A DNA stretch of 22,943 bases from Spirochaetia bacterium (GCA_026002025.1 BOAU01000030.1:1-22943), one strand, 5' to 3'; shown: positions 7,472-15,175, counted from the first letter of the stretch. The notes: generated by a model from the sequence alone, not told the origin. Numbers and translations: made by a program.

Positions 7472-7532
7472 GGAAAACTTCGATTCCGTGATTTATGCAA
7501 CCTTGCCCGGTTTCTGCGGTCAAAATCCCTAC

Positions 7533-9176
7533 ATGTTATCCTTTGAAAAAATGACCTTAGGCGATCTGTGTTTAAAGGCGGCGGAAAAATACAAAAACAG
7601 AAGGGCCTTTGAGATTTACCGGGGCGGCAAAGTCTACGATCCGGTGAGTTACCGGCTGATGGGACAGAGGGCGCGGCAGTTTGGGGCCTTGCTGCAGAGC
7701 CTGGGGGTAAGGGCCGGGGACCGGGTGATGATCCTTTCGGAAAACAGCCCCGAATGGCCCATTGCCCTCTTCGGTGCGGCCCTGGCCGGGGCAATTGCGG
7801 TTCCGGTCCTGCCCGATTTTACCCCGGAGCAGATAAGGGCCATCGCCGTCCATGCGGGGGTTTCCGCGATCTGCGTCACCGAGCGGACCGCAATAAAAAT
7901 CGCCGCCCCGGACTTAGGGGTTCCCCGGCTTTACCTGGACAGCATAGAAAATTCAAGCGCCGAAACGGGAATTCAGGTTTCCATCAAGGGGATAAAGAAA
8001 AGGCTCCCCCTGCATGAACCGGGCAAGGGTTTTTCTTTCCCACAGGTTAATGAGGAGGGTCCGGCGCTCATTATCTATACCTCAGGCGCCTCGGGGAAGA
8101 GCAAGGGGGTGTTGCTTTCCCACCGGAACCTGATCTTCTGCGCCCAGGCATCCCGGGCCCTGATGAAGGTCTTTCCCCGTGACCGGCTCCTTTCGGTGAT
8201 TCCCCTGGCCCATGCCTACGAATGTACCCTGGGGCTTCTGGCGGCAATCATGAACGGGGCGGCCATCACCTATCTGGACAAGCCCCCGTCCCCGGTGGTG
8301 CTCCTCCCGGCCATCCAGGCGCTGAGGCCCACCATCATGCTGACGGTGCCCCTCTTTATCGAAAAAATTTACCGCCAAAAGATAGCCCCCGCCCTACATG
8401 GAAGCTTTCTTTACCGGTGCGTTCTTACCCGCCCCCTGGCCCTCTATCTGGCGGGACGGAAGCTCAACGCCGCCTTTGGGGGCAGTATCCGCTCCTTCGG
8501 CATCGGCGGCGCGCCCCTGTCGGCGGACGTGGAGGAATTCCTGAGGAAGATCAAATTCCCCTACTCCCCCGGCTACGGCCTTACCGAAGCGGCGCCCCTC
8601 CTTACCGGGACCGCCCCCTACCACTTCCCCGTCCATTCCGCGGGATCGAGCCCACCGGGGGTGGAACTCCGCATCGCCCCCCCTGCGCCGGGCTTTACCG
8701 AAGGAGAGATCCAGGCCCGGGGGCCGAACATCATGATGGGCTATTACCAGGACGAAGAGGCCACGAAAAACGCCTTTAGCCCGGACGGCTGGCTCAGGAC
8801 CGGGGACCTGGGAAACCTGGACAAAAAGGGACATCTCTATATCCGGGGCCGGATCAAGGCGATGATCCTGGGCCCCTCGGGGGAAAACATCTACCCCGAG
8901 GAAATCGAAATCCTCCTCAACGCATCCCCTCTGATAGAAGAATCCCTGGCCCGCGCCGGTGAACGGGGAATCCCTACCGCCCTGGCAGTATTAAGCGGGG
9001 AAGGGAAAAAACGCCGCGAGGCAGCGCCTGAAAACTTCAATAAGGAACTTGAGGATTTAAAAAACGCGGTAAACCATCAGTTGCCGCCCTTTTCCCGGAT
9101 CAGCCGCATTGAAATCAGGGACGAACCCTTTGAAAAAACACCCACCCAGAAGATCAAACGGTTTCTTTACAGCTGA
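7533..9176 (+). CDS. Long-chain acyl-CoA ligase (AMP-forming)
   Basis: From the ATG at 7533 the protein has 547 residues, normal for short fatty-acyl-CoA ligases. Motifs are the phosphate loop YTSGASGKSKGV (182-193), GYGLTE (347-352), RTGD (422-425), RGRIKAMILGPSGENIYPEEIE (438-459, hinge) and K540 in TPTQKIKR as the likely catalytic lysine. It activates fatty acids for lipid synthesis or remodelling at the membrane. The start is uncertain: ATGs at 7446, 7533 and 7551 are all in frame and none has a clear ribosome site. I prefer 7533 because MTLGDLCLKAAEKYKNRRAF matches typical ligase N termini and 7446 lies in the divergent promoter. The frame stays open far upstream, but only as antisense of the EF-G-like gene. 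Confidence 0.88.
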   Translation: MLSFEKMTLGDLCLKAAEKYKNRRAFEIYRGGKVYDPVSYRLMGQRARQFGALLQSLGVRAGDRVMILSENSPEWPIALFGAALAGAIAVPVLPDFTPEQIRAIAVHAGVSAICVTERTAIKIAAPDLGVPRLYLDSIENSSAETGIQVSIKGIKKRLPLHEPGKGFSFPQVNEEGPALIIYTSGASGKSKGVLLSHRNLIFCAQASRALMKVFPRDRLLSVIPLAHAYECTLGLLAAIMNGAAITYLDKPPSPVVLLPAIQALRPTIMLTVPLFIEKIYRQKIAPALHGSFLYRCVLTRPLALYLAGRKLNAAFGGSIRSFGIGGAPLSADVEEFLRKIKFPYSPGYGLTEAAPLLTGTAPYHFPVHSAGSSPPGVELRIAPPAPGFTEGEIQARGPNIMMGYYQDEEATKNAFSPDGWLRTGDLGNLDKKGHLYIRGRIKAMILGPSGENIYPEEIEILLNASPLIEESLARAGERGIPTALAVLSGEGKKRREAAPENFNKELEDLKNAVNHQLPPFSRISRIEIRDEPFEKTPTQKIKRFLYS

Positions 9177-9219
9177 TCGATTTACAACCGATCGATCTAC
9201 AACCGATCTATTTACAATT
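9175..9219. repeat. Three 15-bp tandem repeats between convergent genes
   Basis: The unit GATCGATTTACAACC occurs at 9175-9189, at 9190-9204 (one change) and at 9205-9219 (three changes). It begins in the stop codon of the acyl-CoA ligase gene and runs into the end of the PASTA gene. On the minus strand each unit carries an in-frame stop (TAA, TAG, TAA), since 15 is a multiple of three. Confidence 0.9.
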
Positions 9220-10258
9220 GATCCAATGACAGGCTCTCCGCCTGGGGGACAACGGTTTCCCGGTGTATTTCCCGGTTAAGCATGGAGAGGATGAGGGTGG
9301 CGCCCAGGGGAAGCTGGCAGGGCACGGTAAAGTCCCCCCCGGAATATTCAACGGTGAAGATCCTGCGGCGTTCCCCCGAAGGCAGGAGCGCCTCAAGCCG
9401 GACCGAAAGAGGATAGGGGTTTGGGGGCAAGGTGTATTTAAAGATGAAGAAAACCTCCCCATTCGGGACCTTTTCCGGGGGGGTCACGGTGATGTTTACC
9501 ACCTTCTTGGCAGGGGCCGTGGAATTCCCGGCGGGGTCCTGGGAGACCACCCTGCCGCCGGTTTCATCACCCTGCAAGGGCCGGGTAAAAAAGGCAAAAT
9601 CAATGCCCGAGCGGCTGATCTCATCCAGGGCATCGGCAATGGAAAGCCCCGCCAGTTGGGGTACTTTAATGGCAGTATTTTCCGGGCCCCGGCTCACCAC
9701 GAATTCCAGCACCGTGGGGCCTGAAATGCTCGAGCCCGGCTCGGGGCTCTGCTGGAGGATGAGCCCCGCCGGTTCCCCGGAGAATTCATACATGAAGGGC
9801 TCCTTAAGGGTCAAAAGGGGCCCCCCAACAGAAGGGCCCGCCGAGGCAAAAAGGGTCTGAATATCCATCCGCACCTCATCAACATTGCGGCCAAGGTAAT
9901 TTTCCACACTGTTGATCAGCACCCCCTGGCTTACCACCAGGCGGATCCGGCGGCCCGCCTTGACAATGGTTCCGGCCCGGGGCTCCTGTTCCAGAATCTG
10001 TCCCTTGTCCAGGGAAGACTGGGAATACCGGAGCTGGATCCGGGGATAGAGTTCCTTGACCTGCAATTCCAGCAGGGCCTGGGTGAGGTCCTTGCCCCGA
10101 ACTTCGGGGACCATGGTCTGTTCCGCCCCCCGGAGGGCGATAAAAAAGATTGAAACCGCAATAATCCCCACAAATACCAGAAGCCCCGCGGTCATGGAAA
10201 TGAAGAGTTTAAGATGATTCGCTATATAGCCTTCGATGGCGTCCCGATCCAAATTCAT
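9212..10258 (-). CDS. Membrane-anchored PASTA-domain protein
   Basis: The 348-residue protein has a short cytoplasmic N terminus, one membrane segment (about 17-42) and three PASTA-like repeats at roughly 46-112, 113-191 and 195-260. Recognisable repeat ends are ILEQEPRAGTIVKAG, LILQQSPEPGSSISG and VVSQDPAGNSTAPA. Residues 265-348 form a C-terminal region I do not recognise. PASTA domains bind peptidoglycan fragments or beta-lactams and usually sit on PknB-type kinases or class B PBPs. Here no kinase or transpeptidase domain is attached, so the protein probably acts as a periplasmic cell-wall sensor or scaffold. It is the last gene of the def-fmt string, separated from fmt by 121 bases packed with hairpins. 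AAGGGG lies very close to the ATG. Confidence 0.85.
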   Translation of the reverse strand: MNLDRDAIEGYIANHLKLFISMTAGLLVFVGIIAVSIFFIALRGAEQTMVPEVRGKDLTQALLELQVKELYPRIQLRYSQSSLDKGQILEQEPRAGTIVKAGRRIRLVVSQGVLINSVENYLGRNVDEVRMDIQTLFASAGPSVGGPLLTLKEPFMYEFSGEPAGLILQQSPEPGSSISGPTVLEFVVSRGPENTAIKVPQLAGLSIADALDEISRSGIDFAFFTRPLQGDETGGRVVSQDPAGNSTAPAKKVVNITVTPPEKVPNGEVFFIFKYTLPPNPYPLSVRLEALLPSGERRRIFTVEYSGGDFTVPCQLPLGATLILSMLNREIHRETVVPQAESLSLDQL

Positions 10259-10270
10259 ACCCCTTATATT

Positions 10271-10309
10271 AGACTTGTTTAAGAACCCGGTTGGTTCTTA
10301 AACAAGTCT
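10271..10309. repeat. Perfect 17-bp hairpin upstream of the PASTA gene
   Basis: AGACTTGTTTAAGAACC (10271-10287) pairs without mismatch with 10293-10309 around the loop CGGTT. It ends 12 bases before the PASTA start codon, so it would lie in the 5' leader of that gene. Confidence 0.92.
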
Positions 10310-10310
10310 T

Positions 10311-10331
10311 GCAAAATGCTCCGCATTTTGC
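10311..10331. repeat. Perfect 9-bp hairpin with three-base loop
   Basis: GCAAAATGC (10311-10319) and GCATTTTGC (10323-10331) flank the loop TCC. A run of six Ts follows at 10333-10338 on the + strand, but the adjacent genes are on the - strand, so it does not act as a simple terminator for them. Confidence 0.9.
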
Positions 10332-10343
10332 GTTTTTTAGCGG

Positions 10344-10377
10344 AAGTTGTTCAATAACTGAAGTTATTGAACAACTT
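10344..10377. repeat. Perfect 15-bp hairpin just after the fmt stop
   Basis: AAGTTGTTCAATAAC (10344-10358) and its reverse complement (10363-10377) flank the loop TGAA. It lies 2 bases beyond the fmt stop codon in the direction of transcription, so it would form the 3' end of a def-fmt message or a processing site before the PASTA gene. Confidence 0.92.
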
Positions 10378-10379
10378 TA

Positions 10380-11366
10380 TTAATGCAGAATCCCGGTAAA
10401 ATCTCTGACCCCGTTGAGAAAGGCCCGCCATTCCAGGGCCTTTTTGGTCCGGTATTGCAGCATGGTTACCGCCAATATCCCGTCCCCCGTTTGTATCAGT
10501 ATTCCCCGCTCCCTGTCTATGCCTAAAATGGCGCCAGGCGTTGTTTCCGACACAGCGCCTGACACCATTTCCGCCGCCAGAATGTACAGGTACTGTTCCC
10601 CGTGCATGGTCCAGGAAAGGGGCCAGGGGGTAAAGGCCCGAATTTGGGCGTCGATTTCAGCGGCGCTTTTTGTCCAGTCGATGCGGCCGTCTTCCTTTGA
10701 AAGGAGGCCGCAGTAACTCGCAACGCTGTGGTCCTGGGGGCGGCCGCTGAGGGTCCCCGCTGCGATACCCCGAAGCGTATCCGGGAGCAGGGCGGCGGCC
10801 CGGCGGCTCAGCTCTTCACTCAGGCTCGCCGTGGTTTCCCGGCCCGAAAGGGGGATCCGTTCCTGTAAAAGGATGTCCCCGCTGTCCATTTCCGCTGCCA
10901 GGCGCTGTATGGTGATCCCCGTTTCGGTGTCCCGGTTGAGGATAGCCTGGGGGATCGGGGTGGGCCCCCGGTATTTCGGCAGCAGGCTCGGGTGGATATT
11001 GATGCCCCCCATTGGAAAAAGGCTTAAAAATTTTGGGCCGAAAATTCTGCCGTAGGCAAAGGAGACCAAAAGGTCGGGCTTCAGGGCCGCAATTGCCGCA
11101 CGGGCCTTGTTGTCAAGTTTTTCCGGCTTTAACACCGGGATGGAAGGGCGTCCCCCGGCGGCCCCTTCTTGCGAAAGCGCCTCCGCTGCGGCCCCTACCT
11201 CGGTGGGCTCAAGTTTGCCGTGCCGGCCCCTGGGGCTGTCCGCATTGGTCAGCACTCCCACAAGGCACCAAGCACCATTTGTGGCAGAATCTGCGCCGGC
11301 AAGTCTTGACACAGCTTCCAGAGAGGGCACGGCAATGGCGGGGCTTCCCGCAAAAATGATCCGCAA
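10380..11366 (-). CDS. fmt: Methionyl-tRNA formyltransferase
   Basis: The 328-residue enzyme formylates initiator Met-tRNA using 10-formyltetrahydrofolate. The catalytic residues are present: N123 and H125 in GINIHPSLLPKYRGPTPI, and D161 in AAEMDSGDIL. The C-terminal OB-like domain covers about 215-328. The start is TTG at 11366-11364, 14 bases after the def stop. AAGGCGGG overlapping that stop is the likely ribosome site. An insertion-like Ala/Gly-rich stretch at residues 56-73 lengthens the N-terminal domain slightly. Coupling with def is logical, because deformylase removes the formyl group added here. Confidence 0.95.
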   Translation of the reverse strand: MRIIFAGSPAIAVPSLEAVSRLAGADSATNGAWCLVGVLTNADSPRGRHGKLEPTEVGAAAEALSQEGAAGGRPSIPVLKPEKLDNKARAAIAALKPDLLVSFAYGRIFGPKFLSLFPMGGINIHPSLLPKYRGPTPIPQAILNRDTETGITIQRLAAEMDSGDILLQERIPLSGRETTASLSEELSRRAAALLPDTLRGIAAGTLSGRPQDHSVASYCGLLSKEDGRIDWTKSAAEIDAQIRAFTPWPLSWTMHGEQYLYILAAEMVSGAVSETTPGAILGIDRERGILIQTGDGILAVTMLQYRTKKALEWRAFLNGVRDFTGILH

Positions 11367-11380
11367 TTCCGAAACCCGCC

Positions 11381-11866
11381 TTAGGCCTTTTGCCGCTTTT
11401 CGATTTTGGCGAGGATGCGGTTCCGCTTGGGCACGGAGAGGCGGTCGATAAAAAGGACCCCCTCAAGGTGATCGTATTCATGCTGAATAACCCGTGCCAG
11501 CATACCGTCGGCATCAAGATTGAAGGGCCGGCCCTTTTCGTTCCAGGCCTGGACCTGCACGGACTTGGGCCGGATCACATCCGCCCAAATGCCGGGGATC
11601 GAAAGGCAGCCCTCTTCGTATTTTACTGTTTCCTGTGATGTGCCGATGATAGACGGATTGATAAACACCCGGGGCGCATCCCCATCAATATGGACCACAA
11701 AGATCCGCCGCATGAGGCCCACCTGGGGCCCCGCAAGGCCCACCCCTTTACCCTCGTGGAGAGCCCCGATCATCTCTTCCGCGGTTTTCTGAATTTCACT
11801 GTCAATATCCTTAACCGGCTCCGATTTCTGCCGGAGCTTTTCATTTTCCAGAGTGACAATTTCCAT
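11381..11866 (-). CDS. def: Peptide deformylase
   Basis: The 161-residue metalloenzyme removes the N-formyl group from new proteins. All three motifs are intact: GVGLAGPQVG (41-50), EGCLS with metal ligand C87 (85-89) and QHEYDH with H129 and H133 as metal ligands and E130 as catalyst. Length is normal. It stands directly upstream of fmt (14-base gap) and 48 bases downstream of the PilZ gene on the same strand, so the genes probably share a transcript. Confidence 0.96.
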   Translation of the reverse strand: MEIVTLENEKLRQKSEPVKDIDSEIQKTAEEMIGALHEGKGVGLAGPQVGLMRRIFVVHIDGDAPRVFINPSIIGTSQETVKYEEGCLSIPGIWADVIRPKSVQVQAWNEKGRPFNLDADGMLARVIQHEYDHLEGVLFIDRLSVPKRNRILAKIEKRQKA

Positions 11867-11914
11867 GTTTTGATGGTAGCAAAACCTTTGGGGTTTTTCA
11901 ATTACGAAGAACGA

Positions 11915-13129
11915 TCAAAGCCGGCCTGAAAGGAAGGCCGCGTCCGTATCGGTAAAGGACTTGCCATAAAGGAATTCAAAGAGAAAGCGCGTATCCTCAG
12001 GGGCCATATCCAAAAAATGGCAGCCGAAGTAGCTATGGGAATTGTCCCGGCAGCGGCGGACGATTTTGGCATTGGCGCCGATGCTTCGCTTGAGGGCGGA
12101 AAGCTGAATCAAAAGCTCGGTGTCCGGCAGCAGCGTCGAGGCAAGGCCGGAGTTGGGATAGGTAAAGAGCAGCCCCGAAGCGCTGACGTCGATCACCTTG
12201 CCCTCAAAGGAAGTATCCGTAACCTTGCCGTTTTCAAAAAAGCCATTTATATAGAAGGAATAGGACAAAACCGCCGCAAACTGAAAGAGGGTATCTACCA
12301 CGGTATAGTCGAAGGGATTCCTGTCGGCGCCGCTGACCCAGGTATGGATATAACCGATCACATATTCCTGAAAAAGAATGGGAACCCAAAGATCGGAAAG
12401 AATACCCCTGTTGAATTTCCCCTTAAGAAACCGGGTAATGGCTGAGGAACTTTCCTCATGCTGCCTGAACATTTCAGCGGTGATAAGCCGTTTTTTGGGG
12501 TGGGGATCGGAATCAGGAAATTCCCCCTGGGTCGAAGGCAGATACAGGGCCTTGCCCGTTTCGGCGATGAGCCGCTCTTCCCGGGATGCGGGTTTTACAT
12601 CCTTAAAGATGACGAATTTATAGCCGTCGGCACAGGTCTTGAGCCAGGCCCCCATCTGTTCAATAAGGCCCGCAAGGTTTTTGGGGTCCATTTTTTTGAC
12701 AAAGTCCCCGATCTCCTCTTTTTCATATTCAGCCAGCTTGGGGAAGGCCAGATTGTACCGGTCCCCAAAATAGGTAAACTGCACATCAAGGTCCGGGGGG
12801 GCGTTTATCCGGGAATAGGAGCGATCCAGATTTTTGTAAAGAAATTCCGGTACAACGGCAATGATATTTCCCTTATCATTTTCGAGGGATGCTGCCTCAA
12901 CCGTAAAGCTGATTGCCTGCCCCTGGTACTTAAACATCAGCTCCATTTTGTCTTTGATTTTTAAACTTTTAATCGGCTGATCGGGCTTAAGAAAAAGTTC
13001 TTTCCTAACCGGCTTGTCCACCGTCAAAATATACTCACGGCGATCCCGCAGGTATTTAAGGGGAACATGCTCATTGTAGAGTACACTGAGGAGAAAATCC
13101 TTCTCGGTACGCTTAATCGGTATCGCCAT
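11915..13129 (-). CDS. PilZ-type protein with YcgR-like N terminus and GAF-like insert
   Basis: The protein has 404 residues. Residues 1-95 resemble the YcgR/flagellar-brake N-terminal barrel. The c-di-GMP motif RxxxR appears as R103SYSR107, and the second PilZ motif as DVSASG at 314-319. These lie about 207 residues apart, far more than in an ordinary PilZ domain. The stretch between them includes a charged helical part (131-200) and a GAF-like part around 245-300 (WVPILFQEYVIGYI, then VVDTLFQFAAVLSYSF). This arrangement recalls the spirochaetal DUF1577-type PilZ proteins. It probably senses c-di-GMP and affects motility or envelope functions. GGAGC precedes the ATG. The secreted-protein gene ends 11 bases upstream and def follows 48 bases downstream. 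Confidence 0.78.
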   Translation of the reverse strand: MAIPIKRTEKDFLLSVLYNEHVPLKYLRDRREYILTVDKPVRKELFLKPDQPIKSLKIKDKMELMFKYQGQAISFTVEAASLENDKGNIIAVVPEFLYKNLDRSYSRINAPPDLDVQFTYFGDRYNLAFPKLAEYEKEEIGDFVKKMDPKNLAGLIEQMGAWLKTCADGYKFVIFKDVKPASREERLIAETGKALYLPSTQGEFPDSDPHPKKRLITAEMFRQHEESSSAITRFLKGKFNRGILSDLWVPILFQEYVIGYIHTWVSGADRNPFDYTVVDTLFQFAAVLSYSFYINGFFENGKVTDTSFEGKVIDVSASGLLFTYPNSGLASTLLPDTELLIQLSALKRSIGANAKIVRRCRDNSHSYFGCHFLDMAPEDTRFLFEFLYGKSFTDTDAAFLSGRL

Positions 13130-13140
13130 AACTGCTCCGC

Positions 13141-13680
13141 TTAGAAAAAACGCTCATAGGGAGGAAGATCAAAGGATGGACCTTCCTGCTTTTCGGCCAA
13201 ACTCACCGGCTCCTCAAGAATCAGATCATCAAAACGCCAGGAAGGGCTTTCCCCCTCACCGGTGCGGACATACAATTCACCGGCAATGCCCTGCTCCCGG
13301 CCCATGAAACGGACCAGAAAAGAAACCGCCCCGTCCGGCTCCTCCTGTCCGCTTCCCAGCCTGAATTTCCGGGGCTCAATCTCCTCTAGGCTGGAAAAAA
13401 GGGCTTCACGGGACACAGTGCCCGCCGCGGACAGGACCTGGGCGTTCCGGGAACCCGACACAAGGGCCGACATTACTTCACGGGCAAAGCGGTAGGCCGC
13501 AGCGGGAACATCCCCCTGACCCAAAACACCGATAACCAAATCCGTGGGGTACCGGGCGGCCTCTCCCCGCTGGGGACGCAGCAGTTCTTCCGGTATCGTA
13601 TTCTGATCCTGGGAAAAAAGAAGGCCGGGGCTGAGCAGCCCGCCCATAAGGATCAAAAAAAGGATCGGACGAAAATTCAT
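13141..13680 (-). CDS. Secreted protein of unknown function
   Basis: The 179-residue product starts with a signal peptide: a short basic start, a hydrophobic core (about 5-18) and a likely cleavage near FSQ at 22-24. There is no lipobox cysteine, so export to the periplasm or outside is expected. The mature part is acidic and shows no domain I recognise; it has a region (about 45-90) that could be alpha/beta and a beta-rich C-terminal half. It is first in the string leading to the PilZ gene (11-base gap), def, fmt and the PASTA gene. It could therefore be an envelope partner of the PilZ protein, but that is only positional. Confidence 0.7.
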   Translation of the reverse strand: MNFRPILFLILMGGLLSPGLLFSQDQNTIPEELLRPQRGEAARYPTDLVIGVLGQGDVPAAAYRFAREVMSALVSGSRNAQVLSAAGTVSREALFSSLEEIEPRKFRLGSGQEEPDGAVSFLVRFMGREQGIAGELYVRTGEGESPSWRFDDLILEEPVSLAEKQEGPSFDLPPYERFF

Positions 13681-13738
13681 TCTTTTAAATATACCACATT
13701 CTTGCTAAGCCGTCAAAGAATGGAATTGCTTGCGTTAA

Positions 13739-13755
13739 GGGATGCCTTGCATCCC
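13739..13755. repeat. Small perfect hairpin before the HD-domain gene
   Basis: GGGATGC (13739-13745) and GCATCCC (13749-13755) pair perfectly around the loop CTT. It lies in the 101-base divergent spacer and overlaps a weak -35-like TTGCAT (13747-13752), whose partner TATCAT is at 13771-13776. It could be an operator or another member of the palindrome family seen near EF-G and fmt. Confidence 0.75.
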
Positions 13756-13781
13756 CCGGTTCCTCCCATGTATCATGCCTT

Positions 13782-15056
13782 ATGGGTGACGCAGTTTATA
13801 AGGCGCTGGAAGAGGGGTACACCGATCCCATCCGGGACGTGCTTTGGGGGCATATCTACCTGACCCCTGCCCTTGCAACGCTGACAAAATCGGTGCCCTT
13901 TATGCGGCTTTCCCGTATTCTGCAGCTCGGGCCGGTGAGCTTCGTGTACCCCGGCGCCACCCACACCAGGGCCAGCCATTCCATCGGGGTATATCATCTG
14001 GGACGGCGGCTGCTCATCAACCTTGTGAAACGGGGGGCCGGTGAGTGGCTGACAAGCGAAGGGGCGCGGTCCTTTCTCTGCGCCTGCCTGCTCCACGATC
14101 TGGGGCATTTTCCCTATACCCACTCCCTAAAAGAGCTGCCCCTGGAATCCCACGAATCCCTGACAGGAAAAAGCATACTCCAGGAGCCCCTGAAGGGCCT
14201 GATCGGGGCGGCCGGGGCGGACCCGGTCTTTACCGCCGCCATTGTGGATACCGCCCTCCCCGCGCAGGGCAATGGGGAACTTCTTTTTTACCGGAAACTG
14301 CTTTCAGGGAGCCTCGACCCGGACAAACTGGACTACCTTAACCGGGATGCCCGTTACTGCGGGGTGCCCTACGGTGCGCAGGACGTGGATTTCATCCTTT
14401 CCCGGCTCTATCCCCACAAGGAACAAGGGGTGGACATTGATTCACGGGGCATTCCCAGCGTGGAATCGATCCTTTTTTCAAAATACCTGATGTACCGCAC
14501 GGTCTACTGGCACCATTCGGTCCGTTCCGCCACGGCGATGATCAAAAAAGCTCTGATCCGGGGGCTGGAAACCGGGATCATTGCCCCGGAAGAGCTCTAT
14601 AACCTTGATGATCAAAGCCTTTTCGCCCTGATGGAAAGCCGTTCCGGCAAATCCCCCCTCTTTTCTCTGGCTGCCAAGGTCAGGGAAGGCGCTTTATTCG
14701 GCCTGGCCGCGGAAATTCCCTATAACGAAGGGGATCATTCGCCCTTACTGGACATAAAAGCCCGATCCGCCCACGAAAACGCCCTTGCCCAAAGATTAAG
14801 CTCTGCCCTGGGCAGAACAATCCCCGGCGATGGCATCATTATTGATGTGCCGGAGCCCTTTTCCCTTGAAACGGGGCTCTACGTGCGGAACGAGGAATGT
14901 TATTTTGCGGAAAGTTCCAGCGCCTTTAAGGCGGAAACGGTACGGTCCTTTGTTAAATCCCTCTATGTGATCAGGATCTATGCTGATAAGGACCTGGAAC
15001 CGGTGTTAAAGTCCTTCCCCGGCCTGACAGATATTTTACACACACAGAAATTGTAA
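13782..15056 (+). CDS. HD-domain phosphohydrolase (SAMHD1/dGTPase-like)
   Basis: The 424-residue protein begins with the region PIRDVLWGHIYLTP and RLSRILQLG that precedes the catalytic core in this family. The HD metal set is present: H66 in THTRASHSIGV, H105 and D106 in CLLHDLGHFPYTH, and D181 in LDPDKLDYLNRDA. Relatives act on dNTPs or other phosphate esters; the substrate here is unknown. No ribosome site precedes the ATG at 13782, and a weak TATCAT -10 sits only 5 bases upstream, so the message could be leaderless. A later start would begin to cut into the conserved N terminus. It is divergent from the secreted-protein/PilZ operon, and its stop lies one base from the tRNA-Pro gene on the opposite strand. 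Confidence 0.85.
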   Translation: MGDAVYKALEEGYTDPIRDVLWGHIYLTPALATLTKSVPFMRLSRILQLGPVSFVYPGATHTRASHSIGVYHLGRRLLINLVKRGAGEWLTSEGARSFLCACLLHDLGHFPYTHSLKELPLESHESLTGKSILQEPLKGLIGAAGADPVFTAAIVDTALPAQGNGELLFYRKLLSGSLDPDKLDYLNRDARYCGVPYGAQDVDFILSRLYPHKEQGVDIDSRGIPSVESILFSKYLMYRTVYWHHSVRSATAMIKKALIRGLETGIIAPEELYNLDDQSLFALMESRSGKSPLFSLAAKVREGALFGLAAEIPYNEGDHSPLLDIKARSAHENALAQRLSSALGRTIPGDGIIIDVPEPFSLETGLYVRNEECYFAESSSAFKAETVRSFVKSLYVIRIYADKDLEPVLKSFPGLTDILHTQKL

Positions 15057-15057
15057 T

Positions 15058-15130
15058 TCGGCGAGGGGGGATTTGAACCCCCGCAATCCAGTTCCCAAAA
15101 CTGGCGGCTTAACCACTGGCCTACCCGCCG
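15058..15130 (-). tRNA. tRNA-Pro, anticodon UGG
   Basis: The minus strand folds as a 73-nt cloverleaf. The acceptor is CGGCGGG with CTCGCCG (one G-U pair), the D stem GGC/GCC, the anticodon stem CCAGT/ACTGG with loop TTTGGGA (anticodon TGG), and the T stem GGGGG/CCCCC with loop TTCAAAT. C1-G72 is the usual identity pair of bacterial tRNA-Pro and the discriminator is A. CCA is not encoded, so it must be added afterwards. It lies 45 bases downstream of the ABC transporter pair on the same strand. Confidence 0.96.
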
Positions 15131-15175
15131 TGCTTTGCTACTATACCCGTTCTCCGGCCCCGCGTCAATTTACCA

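Noticed and set aside
6747..7532. Upstream extension of the acyl-CoA ligase frame, giving an 809-residue protein
   Set aside because: The extra part lies antisense to the EF-G-like gene and through its promoter, and ligases of this family are about 550 residues long.
10311..10338. 9-bp hairpin plus six Ts as an intrinsic terminator on the + strand
   Set aside because: No + strand gene lies upstream; the nearest one ends at 9176 and the whole region is transcribed from the - strand.
15058..15130. tRNA-Pro as an integration site for a genomic island
   Set aside because: No integrase and no direct repeat of the tRNA 3' end was seen in the window.
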